Shown here in pieces: positions 28,204 to 38,707 of a DNA stretch of 64,000 nt. A program made the position numbers and the translations under genes. Position 1 is the first letter of the stretch; each line of letters opens with the position of its first letter. This stretch comes from Actinomadura formosensis NBRC 14204. GTDB taxonomy: Bacteria; Actinomycetota; Actinomycetes; Streptosporangiales; Streptosporangiaceae. The notes beneath the pieces were generated by a model that saw only the letters and a list, made by a program, of their open reading frames with translations, made no database searches and was not told the origin of the DNA. The stretch lies in assembly GCF_001552155.1 (NCBI RefSeq), contig NZ_BCQQ01000001.1, positions 1 through 64,000 on the forward strand, given 5' to 3'.

Positions 28204-28935
28204 CTACCAGCGGCCGGTGGCGGCCAGCAGCACGCTCACCGCCGCCACCCCGGCCGTCGACGTGCGCAGGACGGTCGGGCCGAGCCTGGTGGGGCGCCCG
28301 CCGGCCGCCGAGAACCGCTCCAGTTCGGCTTCGCTGATCCCGCCCTCGGGACCGACGACGAGGACGATGTCGCCCTCCGCGGGCGGCTTCACCGTGCTCA
28401 GCGGCGACTCCGCCTCCTCGTGCAGGATCAGGGCCAGGGACGCGGCGGAGACCCTTCCGGCGATGTCCTCGGTGGACGCGAGGTCCGCTACTTCGGGCAG
28501 CCGGCTGCGCCGCGCCTGCTTTCCCGCCTCCCGCGCGGTCGCACGCCAGCGTCCGAGTGCCTTCGCACGGCGGTCCGGGCGCCATCGGGTGATGCAGCGC
28601 TCCGCCGCCCACGGGACGATCTCGTCCACGCCGGCCTCGGTCATCGTCTCGACGGCCAGCTCACCCCGGTCGCCCTTCGGGAGGGCCTGGACGACCACGA
28701 GACGCGGCGACGGCGGGGGCTGACGGTGCCGGTCCAGCACATCCAGCGTGAGGGACGCGCGGTCGACGGCGGTGACGACGCACTCGGCCAGCAGGCCCGC
28801 GCCGTCGGTCAGATCGACGCGCTCCCCGGGCCGCAGCCGCCGCACGGCCGCGGCGTGCCGCCCCTCGGGCCCGTCCAGAACGACGGAACCGCGTTCCAGC
28901 GCGTCCGTCGCGGCGAGGAACACCGGCGGGCTCAT
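28204..28935 (-). CDS. rsmE: 16S rRNA m3U1498 methyltransferase RsmE
   Basis: 243 aa, ATG behind GGGAGGA. The N-terminal PUA-like domain precedes the SPOUT knot: VVVQALPKGDRGE, EAGVDEIVPWAAERC, ILHEEAESPL and the deep-knot VLVVGPEGGISEAELERF with LGPTVLRTSTA. It methylates U1498 of 16S rRNA using S-adenosylmethionine. It follows dnaJ in the direction of transcription, a common actinobacterial order. Confidence 0.95.
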   Translation of the reverse strand: MSPPVFLAATDALERGSVVLDGPEGRHAAAVRRLRPGERVDLTDGAGLLAECVVTAVDRASLTLDVLDRHRQPPPSPRLVVVQALPKGDRGELAVETMTEAGVDEIVPWAAERCITRWRPDRRAKALGRWRATAREAGKQARRSRLPEVADLASTEDIAGRVSAASLALILHEEAESPLSTVKPPAEGDIVLVVGPEGGISEAELERFSAAGGRPTRLGPTVLRTSTAGVAAVSVLLAATGRW

Positions 28936-29000
28936 GGGCGTCCTCCCTGGTCACCATGCTCGCCGCGGCGGCCCTCCTGGTAGGCCGCCGCCACGGCGCT

Positions 29001-30134
29001 TCAGTGCTGGTTGAACACGTCCTTGAGGCGGGAGAACACGCCCCGCTGCCCGGGGGCGAACTTGCCGGGCGGACGCTCCTCGCCGCGCAGCGCCGCGAGA
29101 CGGCGCAGCAGCTCCTCCTGCTCCTCGTCCAGCCGGGTCGGCGTCTCCACGTTCACGTGGATCATCAGGTCGCCGCGACCGCTCTCGTTGAGGTGCCGGA
29201 CGCCCCGGTTGTAGAGCGTGATGACCTGCCCCGACTGCGTGCCGGGCTTGATGTCGACGGCCTCGGCCGCGTCCAGCGTCTCGATCGTGACGCTGGTGCC
29301 GAGTGCCGCCGCGGTCATCGGGATCTCGACCGTGCAGTGCAGGTCGTCGCCCTCCCGCTCGAAGATCGCGTGCGGCTTCTCCACGATCTCCAGGAACAGG
29401 TCGCCGGGCGGACCGCCGCCCGGCCCGACCTCGCCCTCGCCGGCGAGCTGGATGTGGATGCCGTTCTCCACCCCGGCCGGGATCTTGACCTTGACGGTCC
29501 GCCGGGTGCGGACCCGGCCGTCGCCGGAGCACTCGGTGCACGGGTTGCGGATCACCGAGCCGAACCCGCCGCACGCCGGGCACGGCCGCGCCGTCATGAC
29601 CTGACCGAGGAACGAGCGCTGCACCTGCTGCACCTCGCCGCGCCCGTGGCACGTCTCGCACGTCTCCGGGTGGGTGCCGGGCGCGCAGCCCGACCCCTCG
29701 CAGGTGGCGCAGGCGACCGCGGTGTCGATGGACAGCTCGCGGGTCGTGCCGAACGCCGTCTCGCTCAGGTCGAGCTCGACCCGCAGCGTCGCGTTCCGGC
29801 CGCGCCGCGCCCGCGACCGGGGGCCGCGGGATGTCGCCGTCCCGAAGAAGGCGTCCATGATGTCGCTGAACGGGAACCCGGCACCGCCGAACCCGCCGGC
29901 GCCCGCGCCGGCCCCGGAGGCGAACGGGTCCGCGCCGAGGTCGTACATCTCGCGCTTCTTGGGGTCGGAGAGCACCTCGTACGCCTGGGTGATCTCCTTG
30001 AACTTCTCCTGGGTCTCCGGATCCGGGTTGACGTCCGGGTGGAGTTCCCGCGCAAGCCGGCGGTAGGCCTTCTTCACCTCGTCGGCGCTGGCGTCGCGCC
30101 GGACGCCCAGGGTCGCGTAGTAGTCGTTCGCCAC
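29001..30134 (-). CDS. dnaJ: Chaperone DnaJ (second actinobacterial type)
   Basis: 377 aa from the GTG at 30132-30134, one base after the hrcA stop. The J domain has HPD ([13 protein letters not shown], about 28-40), followed by a Gly/Phe-rich stretch, four zinc motifs ([32 protein letters not shown] at about 145-210) and the two C-terminal client-binding domains. It stimulates DnaK. Cotranscription with hrcA and the CIRCE site puts it under heat-shock control. Confidence 0.96.
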   Translation of the reverse strand: MANDYYATLGVRRDASADEVKKAYRRLARELHPDVNPDPETQEKFKEITQAYEVLSDPKKREMYDLGADPFASGAGAGAGGFGGAGFPFSDIMDAFFGTATSRGPRSRARRGRNATLRVELDLSETAFGTTRELSIDTAVACATCEGSGCAPGTHPETCETCHGRGEVQQVQRSFLGQVMTARPCPACGGFGSVIRNPCTECSGDGRVRTRRTVKVKIPAGVENGIHIQLAGEGEVGPGGGPPGDLFLEIVEKPHAIFEREGDDLHCTVEIPMTAAALGTSVTIETLDAAEAVDIKPGTQSGQVITLYNRGVRHLNESGRGDLMIHVNVETPTRLDEEQEELLRRLAALRGEERPPGKFAPGQRGVFSRLKDVFNQH

Positions 30135-30135
30135 C

Positions 30136-31149
30136 TTACGACCCCGCCAGGATCTGTCCCACGTAGCGTGCCACTGCCCGTACCGCTCCCATCGTGCTGG
30201 GGTAATCCATGCGTGTAGGCCCGAGCACTCCCAGCCGGGCCAAGGTGAGGTCGCCCACCCCGTAGTCCGCGGCGACGACCGAGGTCGATCGGAGCCCCAG
30301 ATCGGGGTTCTCGGTGCCGATCCGCACCGTAACTGTAGAGGAGTCCCCGGTCTCGCCGAGCAGCCTCATGAGGACCACCTGTTCCTCCAGCGCCACCAGC
30401 ACCTCCCGCAGGCTCTGCGAGAAGTCCACGGCGGCGAGGTTGGCCGCGCCGGCGAAAACGATCTTCTCCTCGTGCTTCTCGACGAGCGTCTCCAGCAGGA
30501 CGGACAGCACCGCGGCCGCAACCGGCCGGTCGTCCGGCCCCACCCTCTCGGGGAGGTCGGCGACGGCGGCCGGCACATCGCCGAGGCCGAGCCCGTCCAG
30601 GCATGTGTTGAGCAACGCCCGCAGATGCCCGATCGATTCCTCGCAGACGCTGCCGGGCGTCTCGATGACCCGCTGCTCCACCCGCCCGGTGTCGGTGATC
30701 AGGACGAGCAGCAGCCGTCCCTCGGCGACCGGGACCAGCTCGACGTGCCGCACCGACGAGCGGGTCAGCGACGGGTACTGCACGACGGCGACCTGCCGGG
30801 TGAGCTGCGCGAGCAGCCGCACCGTGCGGCCGACGACGTCGTCGAGGTCGTAGGCGCCGGACAGGAACGTCTCGATCGCACGGCGCTCGGCGACCGACAG
30901 CGGCTTGATCGTGGACAGCCTGTCGACGAACAGCCGGTAGCCCTTGTCGGTGGGGACGCGCCCGGCACTGGTGTGCGGCTGGGCGATGTAGCCCTGCTCC
31001 TCCAGCACCGCCATGTCGTTGCGGATCGTCGCGGGCGACACCCCGAGATTGTGCCGGTCCGCCAGGGCCTTGGAGCCCACCGGCTCGTTGGTGGAGACGT
31101 AGTCCTCGACGATGGCGCGCAGGACCGCGAGTTTCCGGTCGTCCAGCAC
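30136..31149 (-). CDS. hrcA: Heat-inducible repressor HrcA
   Basis: 337 aa from a GTG behind a near-perfect AAGGAGGTGA. The N-terminal winged helix ([32 protein letters not shown]) is followed by the GAF-like inserted dimerisation domains ([31 protein letters not shown]). It binds the CIRCE element and is released on heat shock via GroEL. First gene of hrcA-dnaJ. Confidence 0.96.
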   Translation of the reverse strand: MLDDRKLAVLRAIVEDYVSTNEPVGSKALADRHNLGVSPATIRNDMAVLEEQGYIAQPHTSAGRVPTDKGYRLFVDRLSTIKPLSVAERRAIETFLSGAYDLDDVVGRTVRLLAQLTRQVAVVQYPSLTRSSVRHVELVPVAEGRLLLVLITDTGRVEQRVIETPGSVCEESIGHLRALLNTCLDGLGLGDVPAAVADLPERVGPDDRPVAAAVLSVLLETLVEKHEEKIVFAGAANLAAVDFSQSLREVLVALEEQVVLMRLLGETGDSSTVTVRIGTENPDLGLRSTSVVAADYGVGDLTLARLGVLGPTRMDYPSTMGAVRAVARYVGQILAGS

Positions 31150-31180
31150 GGCGTCACCTCCTTCGTCCCGACCCCTACCG

Positions 31181-31207
31181 CTGGCACTCCTTACTCTAGA
31201 GTGCCAA
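31181..31207. promoter_or_regulatory. CIRCE operator (HrcA binding site)
   Basis: On the minus strand TTGGCACTC-N9-GAGTGCCAG, a two-base variant of the consensus TTAGCACTC-N9-GAGTGCTAA, 32 bp before the hrcA start. Hence HrcA represses its own operon. DUF3097 on the other strand starts 145 bp away and is unlikely to be controlled by it. Confidence 0.92.
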
Positions 31208-31351
31208 TTGTACGGCCCCGAAGCCCCTCATCGGAGTGCCCCCGCACTCCCCGCACGGCTGCGCGATCCTATCCGCATCGGACACCGGCGCCACGCCGAG
31301 GGACGAGGGACGACCCCGCGCAGCCGTCCCGCCGGGTTAATGTGCGGACCC

Positions 31352-32167
31352 GTGCGCAGTGACAACTACGGAAACGACGTGCTGGCCGGCGACTGGCGCA
31401 GGCCCCGCAAGGGCCAGATTCCGGAGATCCCGGCCGAACCCGGGCTGGTCGCGGAGGATCCCGACAGCGGTTTCTGCGGTGCCGTGGTCGGCTGCGACAA
31501 GTTCGGCGTCACCCTGGAGGACCGGTTCGGCAAGCGCCGCGTCTTCCCCCTGACCAAGTCGGGCTTCCTGATCGACGGCAGGCCGGTCACGCTCGTCCGC
31601 CCGCAGGCCGCGCCCAGGGGACCGGCCCGCTCGGCGTCCGGCTCGATCGCCGTGCGGGGCCTGCGCGCCCGCGTGGCGAAGGAGAGCCGCATCTATGTGG
31701 AGGGCGTCCACGACGCCGAGCTGGTCGAGAAGATCTGGGGCCACGACCTGCGGGTCGAGGGCATCGTCGTGGAGTACCTCGAAGGCGTGGACGACCTGCC
31801 CGCCATCGTCGAGGAGTTCGCCCCGGACGAGAACCGCCGCCTCGGCGTCCTCGTCGACCACCTGGTGGACGGCTCCAAGGAGTCCCGGATCGCCGCGCAG
31901 GTGTCGTCCCCGTACGTCCTGGTCACCGGCCACCCCTTCATCGACATCTGGGAAGCGGTCAAGCCCGCGGCCGTCGGCATCCGCGCCTGGCCCCGCATCC
32001 CGCGCGGCGTCCCCTGGAAGGAGGGCGTCATCGCCGAACTCGGCTGGGGCGACGACACGGGCGCCGCCTGGAAACGCATCCTGAACTCCGTCAGCACCTA
32101 CACCGACCTGGAACCCGCCCTGCTGGGCCGGGTGGAGGAACTCATCGATTTCGTGACCACGGCCTAG
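31352..32167 (+). CDS. DUF3097 protein with a possible Toprim-like core
   Basis: 271 aa from the GTG at 31352. TAATGT (31338-31343), eight bases upstream, fits a leaderless -10; an ATG at 31340 would overlap that box. Residues 40-85 look like a small beta-barrel. The middle contains VEGVHDAE (116-123) followed 45 residues later by VLVDHLVDGSKE (166-177). This resembles the Toprim glutamate motif and acidic motif of DnaG and RNase M5. The family is conserved in actinobacteria and has no assigned function. Its stop shares CTAG with the convergent hemW stop. Confidence 0.75.
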   Translation: MRSDNYGNDVLAGDWRRPRKGQIPEIPAEPGLVAEDPDSGFCGAVVGCDKFGVTLEDRFGKRRVFPLTKSGFLIDGRPVTLVRPQAAPRGPARSASGSIAVRGLRARVAKESRIYVEGVHDAELVEKIWGHDLRVEGIVVEYLEGVDDLPAIVEEFAPDENRRLGVLVDHLVDGSKESRIAAQVSSPYVLVTGHPFIDIWEAVKPAAVGIRAWPRIPRGVPWKEGVIAELGWGDDTGAAWKRILNSVSTYTDLEPALLGRVEELIDFVTTA

Positions 32168-33372
32168 GTGAGGGCGCGGGTTACGGCGTCGGCCAGGAGA
32201 CGGCCCTGGAGGGTCAGGACGGCGCGGCCGTGTTCGTAGGGAGCCGGTTCCAGGAAGCCGTCGGCTATCGCGGTGCGGGCCGCCCTGTCGTCCAGGAGGG
32301 TGGTGGGGCAGCCCTGGGCCAGGCGTAGTTCGAGCATGACGCGTTCGATGTGGCGGTCCTCCCCGGTGAGGACCTCCCTGGCGTAGGCAGGGGTGGTGCC
32401 CTCTGCGAGGCGGGCGGCGTAGGCGGCGGGATGCTTGACGTTCCACCAGCGTGTTCCGCCGACGTGGCTGTGCGCACCGGGGCCGACACCCCACCAGTCG
32501 GCACCCGTCCAATAGAGCATGTTGTGGCGGCAGGCGGCCGTGGGGTCGGTCGCCCAATTGGAGATCTCGTACCAGTGGAGGCCGTGGGCGCCCAGCATCT
32601 CGTCGGCGATGAGGTAGCGGTCGGCCATGGCGTCGTCGTCGGGGGCCGTGAGTTCGCCGCGTTTCACTTGGGCGGCCAGGCGGGTGCCCTCTTCGACGAT
32701 GAGCGCATAGGCCGATACATGATCGGGCTCGGCGCTCAGGGCCGCCTCCAGGGAGGCTCTCCAGTCGTCGTCGGATTCGCCGGGCGTGCCGTAGATGAGG
32801 TCCAGATTGATGTGCTCGAACCCCGCCTTGCGCGTCCATTCGACGACTTGCGGGATGCGTCCCGGCGTATGGGTGCGTTCCAGGACGGCCAAGACGTGCT
32901 CGCGCGCGCTCTGCATACCGTACGAGATCCGGGTGAACCCGGCCTCTCGGAGCTTGGCCACGTATGCCTCGTCCACCGACTCGGGGTTGGCCTCCGTGGT
33001 GACCTCCACGCCTTGGGCGAGCCCGAACTCGGCGTCGATGGCGGCCAGGACGCGGCCCAGGTCGTCCGGGGGGAGCAGCGTCGGTGTACCGCCGCCCACG
33101 AAGACCGTCTCGACTGGCAGGTCCACGTCTCCGAGGACGCGCCGGGCCATCCGCACCTCGCTGATGGCGGTGTCGGCGTAGGAGTCACGGCCCGCCCCCG
33201 GGCCGAGCTCCGTCGCCGTGTAGGTGTTGAAGTCGCAGTACCCGCACCGCGTCACGCAGAAGGGCACATGGACGTAGAACGCGAACGGCCGCGTTCCCAG
33301 CCCGTCCAGGGCGGTGCGGGGCAGCGCACCGTCCGCCGGTACGGGGTCACCGTCAGGAAGAGTCGAGGGCAC
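32164..33372 (-). CDS. hemW: HemW, radical SAM heme chaperone-like protein
   Basis: 402 aa from the GTG at 33370-33372. The cluster-binding C39-x3-C43-x2-C46 lies in FCVTRCGYCDFNTYTATE, with FVGGGTPTLLPPDDL and SYGMQS further on. C-terminal HemN-like domain ends FLEPAPYEHGRAVLTLQGRL. The fourth Cys used by true coproporphyrinogen dehydrogenases is missing after Y-C, as expected for HemW, which inserts heme. The gene normally neighbours lepA in this phylum. Confidence 0.92.
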   Translation of the reverse strand: MPSTLPDGDPVPADGALPRTALDGLGTRPFAFYVHVPFCVTRCGYCDFNTYTATELGPGAGRDSYADTAISEVRMARRVLGDVDLPVETVFVGGGTPTLLPPDDLGRVLAAIDAEFGLAQGVEVTTEANPESVDEAYVAKLREAGFTRISYGMQSAREHVLAVLERTHTPGRIPQVVEWTRKAGFEHINLDLIYGTPGESDDDWRASLEAALSAEPDHVSAYALIVEEGTRLAAQVKRGELTAPDDDAMADRYLIADEMLGAHGLHWYEISNWATDPTAACRHNMLYWTGADWWGVGPGAHSHVGGTRWWNVKHPAAYAARLAEGTTPAYAREVLTGEDRHIERVMLELRLAQGCPTTLLDDRAARTAIADGFLEPAPYEHGRAVLTLQGRLLADAVTRALT

Positions 33373-33402
33373 CCCTCAAGTCTGCCCCGCCCGGCTCCCT
33401 GC

Positions 33403-33843
33403 TCAGACCTCGCCGAGCTTGACTCGGAGCCAGTCGGGGATGTGGGCGTCCGAGCGGGGGAAGCGGTCGAGGTCCTGGGCGTAGGCGGACGGGGTCAGGG
33501 GCGGGGTGAAATCGGGTTCCCCGTCGTAGTCGAACTCGGCGCTGAACCGGCCCGAGCGCTCGACCCGCAGGCGGGCGGTGAACCACGCGCCCTTGCCGCC
33601 GCGGTACATGACGCGGCGCAACTCGTCCATCTTCCCGATGGCCTGCCCCGGCGGGATGACCGCGCGGCGCCCGCCGCCCGCGTCCTCGACCTCGAGCGAG
33701 GCGCTGTCGATGCCGACCGTCGCGCGGAACTCGAACTCGAGCAGCTCCCAGCCCTCCGGGGCGGCGGAGCGCAGCGCGCGGACGGCGTCGTTCACCGTTT
33801 CCCGCTCCTTCGCGGAACGCAGAACCTGCTCGGGGTCGGTCAC
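33403..33843 (-). CDS. YezG/DUF600-like immunity-type protein
   Basis: 146 aa from the GTG at 33841-33843 behind GGAGGTA. A central DELRRVMYRGGKGAWFTARL followed by FSAEFDYDGEPDF and a C-terminal DLDRFPRSDAHIPDWLRVKL is characteristic of the DUF600/YezG family, whose founder neutralises a LXG toxin in Bacillus. No toxin gene is visible beside it, so it may be an orphan immunity gene or have another role. The long upstream open frame is antisense noise. Confidence 0.65.
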   Translation of the reverse strand: MTDPEQVLRSAKERETVNDAVRALRSAAPEGWELLEFEFRATVGIDSASLEVEDAGGGRRAVIPPGQAIGKMDELRRVMYRGGKGAWFTARLRVERSGRFSAEFDYDGEPDFTPPLTPSAYAQDLDRFPRSDAHIPDWLRVKLGEV

Positions 33844-33993
33844 GCTACCTCCGGGAGGTCGGGTCAGGCCGCTGGTTCGACCGTACCGACATACGCGCCC
33901 AGGTCGAGCAACCCCGCCGTGTCGTAGTGGACCCGTCCGCCGCGCGGGCGGAATGAGGCGTGCCGGACCTCTTGGGTGGATAAAGTCATCGGG

Positions 33994-34866
33994 ATGGTGG
34001 ACGAGGGTGCGGCCGAGCAGGACCGGGCGCCGGCGCGGGTGCTGCTGCAGGGCGAGCCGGACGGCTGGCACTGCGTGGTGGTCGACGGCGCGGGCGGCGA
34101 GCGGCGTTCGGATCTGCCCGGCGCGGGAACCCGCTGGTCGACCGGCGGCCGCGCCGACCCCGAGCCGCCGTGGTGGCGGCGCAGGCTCGCCGAGACGGCC
34201 GAGGGGCTGCGCGAATCGGTCGGCCAGCGGCTGACCGACGCGACGTTCCGGGAGTTCGGGGCCGAGGCCGTGATCACCTGGTTCGCGGTGGACGAGCCCG
34301 TCGCGTGGGAGGGTCTCGTCACACTCAAGGAGGCCGACCCCGCGCGGTTCCCGGGCCGGGTCGCCCCGTTCGTCATCACGCTGGAACCGGGCCGCGGAGC
34401 GCTGCTGCCCCAGGCGAATCTGCTGTTCTCCACGCACGCCCCGGACGCGTGGACGACCCTCACCACGATCGCCGAGCGCTGCGGCACCCCTCCGCCGAAG
34501 TCGTCGTTCCTGTGCGGCTGGGCCGATCACCGCAGCGTCCGGGTGGGGCGCGGGACCCTGGCGCTGTCCACCGACCGGGGTGAGGACGGCGTGGAGCGGC
34601 TCGCCGAGATCTGCGGGACACGGGCGCCCGGCTGGAGCGGCAACCCGGAGCTGCGTTTCCGGCTGGACGGCATCGACCTGCTCGACCAGCCCGCCGGCGA
34701 CGTGACCGCGCTGCTGCGCGAACTGGGCCACGAGATCGTCACGCGGGGCAGGACGGTCCGGCTCGCGGCGTCGGGCCTCACCCTCTACCGGCCCGGTGAG
34801 GCGGACCGGTTCACGGCCGTGTCGCTGCAGCCGCCGGCCGCGCTCGGCGCGCTCCGGATCCTTTGA
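33994..34866 (+). CDS. Hypothetical protein of unknown function
   Basis: 290 aa from the ATG at 33994, seven bases after TAAAGT (33981-33986), a leaderless -10 pattern; a GTG six codons up lies over that box. No signal peptide or membrane span. The sequence is acidic and Trp-rich (PPWWRRRLAETAEGLRES, EPVAWEGLVTLKEADPARF, HAPDAWTTLTTIAERCG) with two Cys. I do not recognise the family. It is divergent from the YezG-like gene with a 150-bp shared upstream region, so the two may be co-regulated. Confidence 0.65.
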   Translation: MVDEGAAEQDRAPARVLLQGEPDGWHCVVVDGAGGERRSDLPGAGTRWSTGGRADPEPPWWRRRLAETAEGLRESVGQRLTDATFREFGAEAVITWFAVDEPVAWEGLVTLKEADPARFPGRVAPFVITLEPGRGALLPQANLLFSTHAPDAWTTLTTIAERCGTPPPKSSFLCGWADHRSVRVGRGTLALSTDRGEDGVERLAEICGTRAPGWSGNPELRFRLDGIDLLDQPAGDVTALLRELGHEIVTRGRTVRLAASGLTLYRPGEADRFTAVSLQPPAALGALRIL

Positions 34867-35016
34867 CGCGCGCTCCCCGGCCGGTGGCGCGAAACGGCCA
34901 CGGGCCCGGCGGTGGAACGGAACCCGTCCGAACTCCTGGCGCGTCCTAAGAGTCGTACACTTCGCGCAATGACTCGCATACCGAACGCGTAGCGAACTAA
35001 GGAGAGGACGTCCGCC

Positions 35017-35550
35017 ATGGCCTACGGGCCTCCCCCGTCGCCCGGCCAGGGACAGCCTGGCTCCGCCTGGCAGCAGCCCCAGCAGACCCCCTGGCAGCAG
35101 CCCGGTAACAATGCCTGGCAGCAATCCCCGCAGCCTCAGCAGCAACAGCACAATGCGGCTTGGCAGCAGCCCCAGCCCCAGCAGGGTGGGGGCACCGTCC
35201 AGATACCCGGTCACTACGGCCCCGTCAGTGACGACGACAAGACGTGGTCGCTGATGGCGTACGTGGGGCAGTTCCTCGTCGGCGTCATCGCTCCGGCCAT
35301 CGTCTACCTGGGCAAGGCCCGGTCGCCGTTCGTCCGGCGGCACGCCGCGCAGGGCCTCAACATGGGCATCGCCGCCACCGCCGTGTGGATCGTCGGCGGC
35401 CTGCTGTCCCTGGCCGTCGAGGCCTTCATCTGGGTGCCGGTCCTGTTCACGGCCGCCGTGATGGTCTTCCTCGTCTTCGCGGGCCGGGCCGCCAACCGCG
35501 GCGAGTTCCGCCGCGTCCCGGCCGTCGTCGCCTGGCCCCTGCTGAAGTAG
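35017..35550 (+). CDS. DUF4870-type membrane protein with Gln-rich WQQ repeats
   Basis: 177 aa behind AAGGAGAGG. Residues 1-65 are low-complexity, with five Trp-Gln-Gln repeats (SAWQQPQQTPWQQPGNNAWQ) and a poly-Gln tract. The C-terminal half has DDDKTWSLMAYVGQFLVG then three spans (about 83-100, 117-136, 142-160), the DUF4870 pattern, with SPFVRRHAAQGLNMGI between the first two. Many actinobacteria have paralogues; function unknown. It is convergent with lepA, and the two stops lie in one palindrome. Confidence 0.75.
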   Translation: MAYGPPPSPGQGQPGSAWQQPQQTPWQQPGNNAWQQSPQPQQQQHNAAWQQPQPQQGGGTVQIPGHYGPVSDDDKTWSLMAYVGQFLVGVIAPAIVYLGKARSPFVRRHAAQGLNMGIAATAVWIVGGLLSLAVEAFIWVPVLFTAAVMVFLVFAGRAANRGEFRRVPAVVAWPLLK

Positions 35551-35553
35551 CCG

Positions 35554-35560
<7 letters not shown>
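35544..35560. repeat. Palindrome joining two convergent stop codons
   Basis: GAAGTAG-CCG-CTACTTC: each arm holds the stop codon of one gene (DUF4870 and lepA). It is only 7 bp per arm, so termination would be weak. It may act as a short bidirectional barrier. Confidence 0.45.
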
Positions 35561-37428
<1,868 letters not shown>

Positions 37429-37485
37429 GGACAGAGGTGCTTCCATAGTCCCATGCTGGACGCGATGCTCCGCGCACGGCCCAGT

Positions 37486-37514
37486 TTGGGACGAGCTCCG
37501 GTGATTGGTAGGCT
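37486..37514 (+). promoter_or_regulatory. Candidate rpsT promoter
   Basis: TTGGGA (37486-37491) and TAGGCT (37509-37514) with a 17-nt spacer, 119 nt before the S20 start. The lepA gene starts only 58 bp away on the other strand. The long leader might allow S20 to regulate its own translation; no structure was confirmed. Confidence 0.45.
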
Positions 37515-37632
37515 GTGCGACTGCGTGTGGCGTAGCGTCGTGCCCCGGGGGCACCGTCCGCCCCCGTTCAGACATTCGTCAGAGCCTGCGCGTGAGCAGG
37601 CAAGGATCGCAACCAAGCTGAGGCACTACGAC

Positions 37633-37902
37633 GTGGCTAACATCAAGTCCCAGATCAAGCGCAACAAGCAGAACGAGAAGGCCCGCCTGCGCAACAAGGC
37701 CGTCAAGTCCGAGCTGAAGACGGCGATCCGCAAGTTCCGCGAGGCCGCCGAGGCCGGCAACGCCGACGACGCCGTCGCGGCGCAGCGCAACGCGGCACGC
37801 AAGCTGGACAAGGCCGTCAGCAAGGGCGTCATCCACAAGAACCAGGCCGCGAACCGCAAGTCGGCGATCGCCAAGCGCGCCGCCACGCTGCAGGCCAAGT
37901 AA
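37633..37902 (+). CDS. rpsT: 30S ribosomal protein S20
   Basis: 89 aa from the GTG at 37633 ([20 protein letters not shown]). Basic, helical, Lys/Arg/Ala-rich, with [20 protein letters not shown] typical of S20, which binds 16S rRNA helix 44. Followed by a strong hairpin. Confidence 0.96.
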   Translation: MANIKSQIKRNKQNEKARLRNKAVKSELKTAIRKFREAAEAGNADDAVAAQRNAARKLDKAVSKGVIHKNQAANRKSAIAKRAATLQAK

Positions 37903-37914
37903 GAGCCGCACGCC

Positions 37915-37944
37915 CGGGGCCGGCCGTTTCGGGCGCCGGCCCCG
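37915..37944 (+). terminator. rpsT hairpin terminator
   Basis: Perfect 10-bp GC stem (CGGGGCCGGC and complement) with a 10-nt loop, 12 bp past the S20 stop. The next gene, kptA, starts 5 bp downstream. Confidence 0.75.
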
Positions 37945-37948
37945 ACGC

Positions 37949-38491
37949 ATGTCCATGGACGAACGCCGCGTGGTGAAGATCTCGAAGTATCTCGCCAGGC
38001 ATCTGCGGCACCGCCCCGAGCGGATCGGCCTCACCCTTTCCGCCGAAGGCTGGGTGGACGTCACCGAACTGCTCGCGGCGTGTTCCCGGCACGGTTTCGC
38101 GCTCACCCGCTCCGAACTGGAGCACGTGGTGAACGTGAACGACAAGAAGCGCTTCGAGCTGGACGGGAACCGGATCCGGGCCGCCCAGGGGCATTCGGTC
38201 CCGGTCGAGCTGAACCTGCCTTCGGCGTCCCCGCCGCAGTTCCTCTACCACGGCACCGTCCGCCGTTCCGTGGAGCCGATCCTGCGCGACGGCCTGCTGC
38301 CGATGGGGCGGCACGCCGTGCATCTCTCCCCCGACCGCGAAACGGCCCGGCGCGTCGGCGCCCGCCGCGGGAAGCCCGTCGTCCTCGCCGTCGAAGCGGG
38401 GCGGATGGCCGCGGACGGGCACGAGTTCCGGGTCAGCGCGAACGGCGTGTGGCTGGCCGGCTTCGTGCCGCCGGAATATATCCGCGAATGA
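37949..38491 (+). CDS. kptA: KptA/Tpt1-like RNA 2'-phosphotransferase
   Basis: 180 aa (or 178 from the second ATG at 37955). The family blocks are ISKYLARHLRHRPERIGL, VNVNDKKRFELDGNRIRA, QFLYHGTVRRSVEPILRDGL and VHLSPDRETARRVGARRGKP, supplying the conserved Arg-His-Arg-Arg set. The enzyme removes an internal RNA 2'-phosphate by transfer to NAD+, giving ADP-ribose-1''-2''-cyclic phosphate. Bacterial substrates are unclear; no RNA ligase is nearby. It begins just past the rpsT terminator. Confidence 0.92.
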   Translation: MSMDERRVVKISKYLARHLRHRPERIGLTLSAEGWVDVTELLAACSRHGFALTRSELEHVVNVNDKKRFELDGNRIRAAQGHSVPVELNLPSASPPQFLYHGTVRRSVEPILRDGLLPMGRHAVHLSPDRETARRVGARRGKPVVLAVEAGRMAADGHEFRVSANGVWLAGFVPPEYIRE

Positions 38492-38707
38492 CCTCGGCGG
38501 CGGCCCGATCGGGCATGTGCCGCACTTCGCATCCCCCGCGCGGCGGCCCCGCCGGCGTGAACGGCCACCCCCTGCCTCCCGGCCTGGCGGCCTGCGAGAT
38601 CATCGGCCTGCCGGCGTCCCCGCTACGCTCTCCGCCCGCGGGGCCTCGCTGACGTTCCCCGGTGGCCGGCCTCCCGACCGCCGTCCGCACCGCGTAAGGG
38701 GCACATC

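Noticed and set aside
38488..38652. Short open frame overlapping the kptA end
   Set aside because: ATGA overlap is suggestive but the product is Pro/Arg-rich noise with no family features.
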